From contig JBBSEF010000094.1 of assembly GCA_038240015.1 (NCBI GenBank), positions 1-10,734 of the forward strand: a DNA stretch of 10,734 bases, in the 5' to 3' direction. The position numbers were made by a program, and so were the translations under genes. The stretch comes from CAHJXF01 sp038240015. Its GTDB lineage: Bacteria > Pseudomonadota > Gammaproteobacteria > Burkholderiales > Burkholderiaceae_D. Shown here piece by piece: positions 1-6,256 of the stretch (its first letter is position 1; each line of letters begins with the position of its first letter). The notes under the pieces were generated by a model, which saw only the letters and a list, made by a program, of their open reading frames with translations, was not told the DNA's origin and searched no databases.

Positions 1-95
1 CGGTCGCCGACGGGTCGCAAAGCGTGATCCTGCCGCAGGTGACTTTCGGCATCGCGGTGCGGATGGCGGTCATGAGCATCCTGGCGGCGGCATGA
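1..95 (+). CDS. pyrB: Aspartate carbamoyltransferase catalytic subunit, C-terminal end (5' part outside window)
   Basis: The frame beginning at base 3 encodes 30 residues ending ...VTFGIAVRMAVMSILAAA and stops with TGA at 93-95. This matches the conserved C-terminal helix of aspartate carbamoyltransferase (the TFGIAVRMAVM type of ending), which makes N-carbamoyl-L-aspartate in pyrimidine synthesis. Only the tail is in the window, so the active-site residues cannot be checked. The stop codon overlaps the start of the next gene as ATGA (92-95), which points to translational coupling. This fits the known arrangement in which this class of ATCase is a complex of PyrB with a PyrC-like protein. The identification rests on a short stretch plus the neighbour, but the two agree well. 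Confidence 0.85.
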   Translation, partial: VADGSQSVILPQVTFGIAVRMAVMSILAAA

Positions 96-1480
96 AACTG
101 TCGATCATCAACGCGCGCGTGATCGATCCGGCGACGGGGCTCGACGCGCCGCGCGATCTGTACATCGCGGCCGGCCGCATCGTCGGCATGGTCGAGCCGG
201 GTGCGGCTCATCGTGGGGGCCGGGGCGCGGGTCAAAGCGCGGGTCAAACTCCATCCGGCGGCGACTTCACGCCCAATCGGACGATAGACGCGAGCGGTCT
301 CATCGCATGTCCCGGCTTGATCGACTTGTCGGCGCGTTTGCGCGAACCGGGATCCGAATACAAGGCCACGCTCGAGTCCGAGATCGACGCGGCGCTGGCC
401 GGCGGCGTGACGTCGCTGGTGTGTCCGCCCGACACCGATCCGCCGCTCGACGAGCCGGGTCTGGTCGAGATGTTGAAGCATCGCGCGCGCATCTTGAATC
501 GCACGCACGTGTATCCGCTGGGCGCGTTGACGATGGGGTTGACGGGAGTCGCGCTGACCGAAATGTGCGAACTGCACGAAGCAGGCTGCGTCGGCTTCTC
601 GCAGGCCAACGTGCCGATCGCCGATACTCAGGTGCTGCTGCGCGCGCTGCAGTACGCGCAGACCTTCGGCTTCACCGTGTGGCTGCGTCCGCAGGATGCG
701 CATCTCGGACGCGGCGGCGTGGCGGCGAGCGGGGCGGTGGCCGCGCGTCTCGGCCTGGCGTCGATTCCCGCGATCAACGAGACGGTCGCGCTGCTGACGA
801 TCTTCGAATTGATGCGCAGCTTCGGCGATGAGGGTGCAAAGGGTGGTCATCAAAGCGCCGCGCCGCGCGTGCATCTGTGCCGCCTCTCGTCGGCCGCCGG
901 CATCGCGCTGGTTCGCGCGGCGAAGACCGAAGGCCTGCCGATCACTTGCGATGTCGGCGCGCATCACGTGCATCTGACCGACATGGACATCGGCTTTTTC
1001 GATGCGCAATGCCGTATCGATCCGCCGCTGCGCGGTCAGCGCGATCGTGCGGCGATCCGCGCTGCGCTCGCCGATGGAACCATCGATGCGATCTGCTCGG
1101 ACCACACGCCGGTAGATGACGACGCGAAGCTGTTGCCGTTCGGTGAAGCCGAGCCCGGCGCGAGCGGGCTCGAGCTGTTGTTGCCGCTGGTATTGAAGTG
1201 GGCCGACGAGACGCAATTGCCGTTTGCCGATGCGCTTCTCAAAGTCACGCAGCGCGCCGCCGCAGTCATCGCGGGCCCGAACGCGGCTGGTCCCACCGGC
1301 CGCATCGAAGTCGGTGACGCTGCGGACCTGTGCCTGTTCGATCCCGAGGAGCGATGGATGCTCTCGCCCGCGGCGTTGAAGAGCCAGGGCAAGAACACGC
1401 CCTTCATCGGTTACGAGATGAAGGGTCGGGTGCGCATCACGATGGTGGGCGGCTCGGTCGTTCACGAAACGCGCGATTGA
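92..1480 (+). CDS. pyrC: Dihydroorotase-like protein, probably non-catalytic (PyrC' type) ATCase partner
   Basis: This 462-residue protein has the amidohydrolase fold of class I dihydroorotase, the enzyme that cyclises carbamoyl-aspartate. Family features are the N-terminal beta domain, PGLIDLSARLREPG (residues 74-87), GGVTSL, the late CSDHTP (about 335-340) and a C-terminal GDAADLCLFD segment. The metal ligands are largely gone. The HxH of active enzymes is S80/R82, the HAED histidine aligns with R199, and the histidine of the usual CHxS motif is R264; D337 remains, but the terminal His of DHAPH is Val. This is the pattern of PyrC' (PyrX) proteins of Pseudomonas and Burkholderia, which hold PyrB in its dodecameric form without activity. 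The function here is inferred from that family. The start ATG overlaps the pyrB stop (ATGA). Two linkers (about residues 39-60 and 248-258) look expanded, and the first contains a 12-base tandem repeat. Confidence 0.9.
   Translation: MKLSIINARVIDPATGLDAPRDLYIAAGRIVGMVEPGAAHRGGRGAGQSAGQTPSGGDFTPNRTIDASGLIACPGLIDLSARLREPGSEYKATLESEIDAALAGGVTSLVCPPDTDPPLDEPGLVEMLKHRARILNRTHVYPLGALTMGLTGVALTEMCELHEAGCVGFSQANVPIADTQVLLRALQYAQTFGFTVWLRPQDAHLGRGGVAASGAVAARLGLASIPAINETVALLTIFELMRSFGDEGAKGGHQSAAPRVHLCRLSSAAGIALVRAAKTEGLPITCDVGAHHVHLTDMDIGFFDAQCRIDPPLRGQRDRAAIRAALADGTIDAICSDHTPVDDDAKLLPFGEAEPGASGLELLLPLVLKWADETQLPFADALLKVTQRAAAVIAGPNAAGPTGRIEVGDAADLCLFDPEERWMLSPAALKSQGKNTPFIGYEMKGRVRITMVGGSVVHETRD
225..248 (+). 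repeat. 12-base perfect tandem repeat in pyrC linker
   Basis: The unit GCGCGGGTCAAA occurs twice head to tail (225-236, 237-248). It is in frame and gives the peptide echo AGQS/AGQT in a Gly/Ser/Gln-rich linker between the N-terminal beta strands. Twelve bases equals four codons, so gain or loss of a unit keeps the frame. Similar four-codon repeats occur in three other genes of this window. Confidence 0.85.
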
Positions 1481-1491
1481 TCGTGCCGTCA

Positions 1492-1533
1492 AATGCGCGG
1501 GATGCGCGTTCGAATGCGCGGGGTGCGGATCGG
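1492..1533 (+). repeat. Imperfect 21-base direct repeat in the pyrC-plsC gap
   Basis: Two adjacent 21-base units each begin AATGCGCGGG (1492 and 1513) and diverge towards their ends. They fill most of the 56-base gap between the pyrC stop and the chosen plsC start. The period is a multiple of three. If GTG 1483 were the real plsC start, they would encode a repeated SNAR motif. I see no promoter or ribosome-binding function in them. Confidence 0.5.
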
Positions 1534-1536
1534 GGT

Positions 1537-2442
1537 ATGCACCCGCTGTCGCGCATGAAGTCCGGACTGCGCCTCGCGGTCAGGCTGCCGCTCGTCGGTC
1601 TGCACATCGCGCTTGGATTCGTGATCATCGCGTTCGGCTTTTCGTTCATGTCGCACCTGACCAGGCAAGGCCTGATCCGCTGGTGGTCGCGTGGCGTGCT
1701 CGCGATTTGCGGCGTCAGGGTTCGCGTGATCGGGCCGAAGCCCGGCACGCGCACCACCGTGGCCGACGCGATGCGTCCCGGCGGCATCGGCGCGATGCTG
1801 GTGATGAATCACATTTCGTGGATCGACATCTATGTCGTGCACTCGGTGCGAACGGCACGCTTCGTCGCCAAGGCGGAGATCGCGAAGTGGCCGGTGATCG
1901 GCTATCTCACCGATCGAACCGGAACGATCTTTATCGAACGTGGCAAGCGCCATGCGGTGCGCGACGCCAATCGTCGCGTCGCGGACCTGCTGGTCGCGGG
2001 CGAGTTGATCGCGATGTGTCCCGAGGGCACGACCAGCGAGGGCGATCGGCTGCTGCCCTTTCATGCCAACCTGATTCAGCCTGCGATCGAGGCGCGCGCG
2101 ACTATCGTGGTCGCGGGACTGCGCTACCTCGACGCGCACGGTGGGAGAACCGTCGCGCCGGCGTATGTCGGCGACATCAATCTCTACCAATCGATCGTGC
2201 GCATCATCCGCGCGGGGCCGATCACGGCGGAGCTGCATCTGATCGACGCGATCGATGGGGCAACCACCACGCGCCACGACGTCAGCAACCGCGCACGCGT
2301 GCTGATTGCCGAGGCCCTGGGCTTCGATGACGCGAGCGAGGAAGCCGCCGAAGGCATCTCGACGGTGATCGTCGTGCCGGACATTGCGATGGTGGACGGA
2401 GGACCTGATACGGAACTCGATCCTCGCGACGAATTGCTGTAG
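1537..2442 (+). CDS. plsC: 1-acyl-sn-glycerol-3-phosphate acyltransferase (PlsC/LPLAT family)
   Basis: This 301-residue inner-membrane acyltransferase of the PlsC family transfers an acyl chain to lysophosphatidic acid (or a related lyso-lipid) to give phosphatidic acid. It has one strongly hydrophobic segment near residues 18-40, then the diagnostic blocks: NHISWID with the catalytic HX4D pair H92/D97, GTIFIERG with its substrate arginine, CPEGTTSEG (P162-T165) and a later IVVAGLRY block. I chose ATG 1537 because the protein then begins MHPLSRMKSGLRL just before the membrane helix. ATG 1555 is a shorter option. GTG 1483, two bases after the pyrC stop, would add a low-complexity Asn/Ala/Arg leader. 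No start has a convincing ribosome-binding site. The gene follows pyrC on the same strand and is probably co-transcribed. The acyl acceptor cannot be read from the sequence. Confidence 0.88.
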   Translation: MHPLSRMKSGLRLAVRLPLVGLHIALGFVIIAFGFSFMSHLTRQGLIRWWSRGVLAICGVRVRVIGPKPGTRTTVADAMRPGGIGAMLVMNHISWIDIYVVHSVRTARFVAKAEIAKWPVIGYLTDRTGTIFIERGKRHAVRDANRRVADLLVAGELIAMCPEGTTSEGDRLLPFHANLIQPAIEARATIVVAGLRYLDAHGGRTVAPAYVGDINLYQSIVRIIRAGPITAELHLIDAIDGATTTRHDVSNRARVLIAEALGFDDASEEAAEGISTVIVVPDIAMVDGGPDTELDPRDELL

Positions 2443-2463
2443 GCGCGCCGCTTCGCGAGATGG

Positions 2464-4041
2464 TCAGGTGCTTCTCTTGCCGCGCGTTCGGCGTATCAAC
2501 ACCTCGAGCACCACGCGTTCTTCTGTGCGACCGAAGCTAACCAACCAGGTGCCCAGAAAAAGCAGAGACGCTGCGCCGGCAAGTGCGATCAAGCTCAGCC
2601 AGCCCTGGACGACCGAAGACATGGCCGCAGCCAGCAACCCTACCGGAAGGGCGACGATCAGAAGGCGCAACACGAGCGGCCACGACGCCGTTCGTGCGGA
2701 CGCGCCCAGCTTGTGCGCAATCACGTCGTTGAAGATCAGCGCCTGCGACATGCCGATGACCGCGGCGAGCGCGGCGCCGTTCGCTCCGTATCGCGGCGCG
2801 AGCAACGACAGGGCGACGATCGTGACGAGTCCGCCGAGCGTTGCGAAGATCGCGGGCATGCGGGCTTCGCCGATGCCGATCGCGACGTTGGACGCCACGA
2901 CGGAACTCGCATTGATCGCGAAGCCGGCAGTCAACAACTGCAATACCGGCGCATAGCTGCTGGCGAAGTCGGCGCCGATCCAGATTCGAAGGAAAGCCGG
3001 CGCCAGTGCGATCACGGGGACCGCGATCACGACGGCGATCACCAATGCGAAGCGTGTCGCCGTGACGAAGGTTAGCGTGACGGCCTCTATGTCGCCCACC
3101 GCATGAAGCCTGGCCACGCGCGGAAATGTGTAGGTCGCTCCCGCCATCACCACTTGCAGGATCTTGTTGGCGATATTCGCGCAGATCGCGTAAGCGCCCG
3201 CGGCCGCGGGAGAAATCATCGCGGAGATGAGGAACTTGTCGGCGTGGTAGGTGGCCAGCGAGCTCGCCTGCGCGATGAACGCGCCCGTGCCGACGCCGAA
3301 GAACGGGCGAAGACGCAGCGCGCCTCCGGCGCGATCCTGCGCGACACCGTCGATAGTCAAGGCCGCATCCACGACGCGCGGCGCATCGCTGCGGGATACC
3401 GGGGCCGTTTGACTGGAGCGGGCATATCGTCGCGCCGTCGCGAAGAGCGCGATGCTCGTCATCGCGACGATGATCGCGCCCAGCAAGACCAATTGCGTCA
3501 GCGTCGCGCCGTGGTACGCGCTGATCGCATAGAGCGTCCAGTGACTGATGCCGCTGACGATCTGGATACCGGCAGCACGTCCGTATTGCTCGAGTGCCCG
3601 AAGGGGAATCAATGCACAAGCGTTGATCAGTGCCAGCGGAATGCTGATCGCCGCGGCGACGAAGACGGCCATGTGCCCGCGGGTGACGTCGACGAGTTGC
3701 AGGCCATCCGCGATCGCATGCCGTGCGAGAAAAAGCGCGACGGCGAGCAGCAAGCCCCAGGCGCAAAGGATCGCCAGCGCCTCGCGCATCACGCGGCGCG
3801 CACCTCGATGATCACCATGCGCCGTGAATTGCGCGTAGGCGCGCGTGCTTGCGGTCACGATGCCGAGGTCGAGCTGTGCTGCGATGGTAGGCACGAGGCT
3901 GAAGAGAATCAGCGCGCCGAAGACTTCCCGCCCAAGCGATCGCAGCAGGATCGGCGTGACGAAGAGAAGCAGCAGAGACGGAAATCCCTGCGCAGCCAGA
4001 TTCGCCAGAACGCCAAGGGTTGTGCCGCTCAGGCGCTTCAC
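2464..4041 (-). CDS. Polysaccharide flippase (Wzx-like, MOP superfamily)
   Basis: This is a 525-residue polytopic membrane protein with roughly 12 to 14 hydrophobic segments in two halves, separated by a polar cytoplasmic loop of about 40 residues (near 210-250). It has the general make-up of the polysaccharide synthase/Wzx branch of the MOP exporters: N-terminal ANLAAQGFPSLLLLFVTPILLRSLG, a central Y-x-A-D-KFLIS segment opening the second half, and a basic C-terminal tail. Such proteins move undecaprenyl-pyrophosphate-linked sugar units across the inner membrane. I prefer GTG at 4041, 8 bases after the apaH stop, because GAGG lies 6 bases upstream of it. TTG at 4077 would add 12 residues and overlap apaH. 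The gene is probably in an operon with apaH and converges on plsC with a 21-base gap. The transported unit is unknown; lipid II-type flippases of the same superfamily are a less likely alternative. Confidence 0.82.
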   Translation of the reverse strand: MKRLSGTTLGVLANLAAQGFPSLLLLFVTPILLRSLGREVFGALILFSLVPTIAAQLDLGIVTASTRAYAQFTAHGDHRGARRVMREALAILCAWGLLLAVALFLARHAIADGLQLVDVTRGHMAVFVAAAISIPLALINACALIPLRALEQYGRAAGIQIVSGISHWTLYAISAYHGATLTQLVLLGAIIVAMTSIALFATARRYARSSQTAPVSRSDAPRVVDAALTIDGVAQDRAGGALRLRPFFGVGTGAFIAQASSLATYHADKFLISAMISPAAAGAYAICANIANKILQVVMAGATYTFPRVARLHAVGDIEAVTLTFVTATRFALVIAVVIAVPVIALAPAFLRIWIGADFASSYAPVLQLLTAGFAINASSVVASNVAIGIGEARMPAIFATLGGLVTIVALSLLAPRYGANGAALAAVIGMSQALIFNDVIAHKLGASARTASWPLVLRLLIVALPVGLLAAAMSSVVQGWLSLIALAGAASLLFLGTWLVSFGRTEERVVLEVLIRRTRGKRST

Positions 4042-4049
4042 TCGGCGCC

Positions 4050-4913
4050 TCAGCCGGGACGTTGCGATGGCGGGCAAGATACCTGAAACAACGAACCGTC
4101 CTCAAGACGGATTGCCGTCAGCGCGCCGCCCCACACGCAGCCGCTGTCGAGCGCGACCATGTCGTCTCTGACGAGAATGCCGAGCGTTGACCAATGTCCG
4201 AAAACGACCAGCGTGTTGCGGCTTTCGCGGCCTGCGATATCGAACCACGGTTTGAAACCTGCGGGCGGAAGAGAGAAGGCGTTAGTGGACGCCGTGGTCG
4301 ACGCAGCGGGCGCGTCCTTCGATTCGAAATCGATGCGACCGTCGTCGGTACAGAAGCGCAGGCGCGTCAACGCATTGACGATCACGCGCAGGCGAGCGTC
4401 GCCGACAAGCGCGTCGTCCCATCGATCGGGCTGATTGCCGAAGAGGGGGGCGAGCGTGTCGCGCCATGTGTCGGCGCGCAATGCCGTTTCGAGTTCGACC
4501 GCGTGGCGCATCGTGTCGTCAGCGCTCCACATCGGCAACACGCCGGCGTGCACCATCAAGACATCGCGGCCCCGCACCGTTGCCCGATGCGCGAGCGGTC
4601 GATGCCGCAACCAATCGAGCAATGGCGCTGCATCGGGCGCGGCGAGCACTGCGTCGAGCGTGTCGTTGCGGCCGCGCTTGCGAACGCCCGCCGATACCGC
4701 GAGCAGATGCAGATCGTGATTGCCGAGCACGACCGTCGCCGCGTCGCCGAGCGCCATCACTCGCCGCAGCGCCCCGAGCGAGTCGGGTCCGCGATTGACG
4801 AGGTCACCGACCAGCCACAGGCGATCGGTGCGGCCGTCGAAGGCCATGCGATCGAGCAGCGCGTCGAACGATTGCGCACAGCCTTGCAGGTCGCCGATGG
4901 CGTAGGTAGACAT
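4050..4913 (-). CDS. apaH: Bis(5'-nucleosyl)-tetraphosphatase, symmetrical (diadenosine tetraphosphatase)
   Basis: ApaH cuts Ap4A symmetrically into two ADP and also acts on dinucleotide-capped RNA ends in the cytoplasm. The 287-residue product is close to the usual length (about 280) and shows the PPP-type metallophosphatase signature in order: GDLQGC (D8; Gln at the usual His position is typical of ApaH), GDLVNRGPDSLG (D37, N40, R41), GNHDLHLL (N65, H66, D67), VHAGVLPMW (H122) and FGHWSTLG (H240). The start at 4913 gives the canonical MSTYAIGDLQG N-terminus; an in-frame upstream extension to 5003 has no family support. A Ser/Thr/Ala-rich insert at about 201-213 contains a degenerate 12-base repeat (ASTT/ASTN). 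The gene heads a two-gene unit with the flippase and diverges from the family 9 glycosyltransferase gene. In Burkholderia, apaH is a known flank of the O-antigen cluster. Confidence 0.95.
   Translation of the reverse strand: MSTYAIGDLQGCAQSFDALLDRMAFDGRTDRLWLVGDLVNRGPDSLGALRRVMALGDAATVVLGNHDLHLLAVSAGVRKRGRNDTLDAVLAAPDAAPLLDWLRHRPLAHRATVRGRDVLMVHAGVLPMWSADDTMRHAVELETALRADTWRDTLAPLFGNQPDRWDDALVGDARLRVIVNALTRLRFCTDDGRIDFESKDAPAASTTASTNAFSLPPAGFKPWFDIAGRESRNTLVVFGHWSTLGILVRDDMVALDSGCVWGGALTAIRLEDGSLFQVSCPPSQRPG
4285..4308 (-). repeat. Degenerate 12-base tandem repeat in apaH
   Basis: Two adjacent 12-base units agree at 9 of 12 positions and, read on the coding (-) strand, give ASTT followed by ASTN. 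They lie in a Ser/Thr/Ala insert before the conserved PPAGFKPWF segment of ApaH, away from the metal-binding motifs. The divergence suggests an older duplication than the perfect repeats in the pyrC and family 9 glycosyltransferase genes. Confidence 0.55.
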
Positions 4914-5071
4914 GGGTCGTGGGAGAATCGAGTGCGCGTCGTCCGCGCGATCGTCGACGTCCAGGATGCGCGGCGGTCGCGGACTATAGCGCGTCGAGGC
5001 CATTTGCCCGATCGACCCGCATCCCCATTCGACCTTGTCCGACCCTTCCAGCCTACGATGAGCGTTGCGCG
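4914..5071. promoter_or_regulatory. Divergent intergenic region between apaH and the GT9 gene
   Basis: These 158 bases are the only sizeable gap in the window and must carry transcription start signals for both divergent units, unless they are served from elsewhere. On the - strand, TATAGT (complement of 4983-4988) resembles a -10 box, about 70 bases before the apaH start, but I see no good -35 at 16-18 bases. On the + strand, TTGTCC (5035-5040) and TACGAT (5054-5059) look like promoter hexamers but are only 13 bases apart, too close for a standard sigma-70 site. That promoters lie here is an inference from gene orientation; the exact boxes are not resolved. Confidence 0.35.
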
Positions 5072-6256
5072 ATGAGCACCTTCGGTGTGCGCTCGATCAC
5101 GGCTTTGCGAGCGCTCGCCTCGCTCGCGAGGCCGCGGGCGCGAATCGGCGAGCCGGTGCGCCGCATCCTGGTCGCGCACTATCTGCTGCTCGGCGACACG
5201 ATCCTGCTCGCCCCGCTGCTCAAGAAGCTCGCGATGCTTTATCCGCATGCCGAACGCATCGTGCTCGCGCGGCCTGCGGTCGCGCCGCTGTTCGCGCGCC
5301 GACCCTATGGCGCGTTGGCGATGGTTTTCGATCGGCGCGATGCCGCGAGTCGCCGGCGGGTGATCGCCAGCGGGCCATACGACCTCGCGATCGTGCCCGA
5401 CGACAATCGCTATGCGTGGCTTGCGCGCGCTGCGGGTGCGCGCCGCGTGATCGGCTTCGCGAGCGACAAGCCCGCATGGAAGAACCTGATGCTCGACCGC
5501 GCCGTTCCCTATCCCGATCGAGCCGGTGCATGGGCCGACATCGCGGCGCGCGATCTTGTCGAAGGCCGGGGTGACGACCGGGGTGACGATTCCTCGCATC
5601 GGCGAGTCGAGCGCTTTCACGCAGGCGAGTGGCCCGCGCCCGACGCAACTGCTTTCGACCTTCCGTCAGGACCCTATGCGGTGCTGCACGTGGGCGCAAG
5701 CACGCCGTTGAAGCTTTGGCCAGCCGAGCGCTGGCGATCGCTCGCCGATCGCCTGATCGCCGATGGCATTCACATCGTGTGGAGCGGCGGCGCGGGCGAG
5801 CGCGCGGTAGTCGATGCGGTTGGTGTACGGACGGGTGAGACCGATCTAGTAGGTGGCCTCGACCTGCCGCAACTGTGGCGCTTGCTCGCGCGTGCCCGCC
5901 TGCTGGTCTGCCCCGACACCGGCATTGCACATCTCGCGCGCATCGTCGGCGTCCCCACCGTCGCACTGTTCGGGCCCGGCTCGAGCGTCATTCACGGCGC
6001 GGGCGACTTCTGGTGCGAAGCGCCCTATCGCGCGATCACCATCGACGACTTTCCCTGCCGCGATCAGCGCACGCTGTATCGGCGCGAGATCGCGTGGGTG
6101 CGTCGTTGCGGTCGGCGCTTCGATGGGGCCGCATTGCCTGCGGGTCGCAGCAATCCTTCGGCTTGCAGCGATGGCCTGTGCATGAAGGGGCTGCCCCTCG
6201 ACATGATCCACGACGCGGCTCGCAGCTTGCTTCAGTCGGGTGCGGCCGAACGATGA
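5072..6256 (+). CDS. Family 9 glycosyltransferase (ADP-heptose:LPS heptosyltransferase-like)
   Basis: This 394-residue GT-B enzyme of family GT9, the family of WaaC, WaaF and WaaQ, adds heptose (or a related sugar) to LPS inner core from a nucleotide sugar at the cytoplasmic face of the inner membrane. The family catalytic points are visible: LLLGDTILLAPLLKKL with D42 matching the catalytic Asp of WaaC, HVGASTPLKLWPAERW with K214 at the donor-binding Lys, and the PDTGIAHLA loop (D282) in the C-terminal Rossmann domain. The C-terminal region is cysteine-rich (C315, C329, C346, C365, C370), as in several GT9 proteins. ATG 5072 is the first good start; the open frame extends upstream to 4919 but through non-conserved sequence. 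A perfect 12-base repeat encodes RGDDRGDD at 166-173, in the linker between the two domains. The stop overlaps the ligase start (ATGA), so the two are likely co-translated. Donor and acceptor cannot be assigned. Confidence 0.85.
   Translation: MSTFGVRSITALRALASLARPRARIGEPVRRILVAHYLLLGDTILLAPLLKKLAMLYPHAERIVLARPAVAPLFARRPYGALAMVFDRRDAASRRRVIASGPYDLAIVPDDNRYAWLARAAGARRVIGFASDKPAWKNLMLDRAVPYPDRAGAWADIAARDLVEGRGDDRGDDSSHRRVERFHAGEWPAPDATAFDLPSGPYAVLHVGASTPLKLWPAERWRSLADRLIADGIHIVWSGGAGERAVVDAVGVRTGETDLVGGLDLPQLWRLLARARLLVCPDTGIAHLARIVGVPTVALFGPGSSVIHGAGDFWCEAPYRAITIDDFPCRDQRTLYRREIAWVRRCGRRFDGAALPAGRSNPSACSDGLCMKGLPLDMIHDAARSLLQSGAAER
5566..5589 (+). repeat. 12-base perfect tandem repeat in the GT9 gene
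   Basis: The unit CCGGGGTGACGA occurs twice without a mismatch (5566-5577, 5578-5589) and encodes RGDD twice. It lies in the interdomain stretch of the glycosyltransferase, where length changes should be tolerated. The spacing keeps the reading frame. Confidence 0.88.

Noticed and set aside
1489..2277. Minus-strand open frame of 262 codons opposite plsC
   Set aside because: The composition (Arg, Asp, His) is that of a shadow frame, and the opposite strand carries the complete acyltransferase motif set.
2443..2463. Possible terminator between plsC and the flippase gene
   Set aside because: The 21-base gap has no stem followed by a T run on either strand.
4042..4077. TTG at 4077 as the flippase start
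   Set aside because: It overlaps apaH by 28 bases and has only a weak AGG upstream, whereas GTG 4041 has GAGG at a good distance and follows the apaH stop directly. It remains possible.
3103..4086. Long + strand open frame of 327 codons
   Set aside because: It lies antisense to the flippase gene and has an Arg/Asp/His-rich composition typical of shadow frames in GC-rich DNA; no domain is recognisable.
4194..5075. Long + strand open frame of 293 codons
   Set aside because: It is antisense to apaH, which has every metallophosphatase motif; the + strand product has no recognisable family features.
5107..5131. Palindrome GCGAGCGCTCGC and an adjacent small hairpin near the start of the GT9 gene
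   Set aside because: It could lower early translation, but it arises from repeated Ala/Leu/Arg codons in GC-rich DNA and gives no specific signal.
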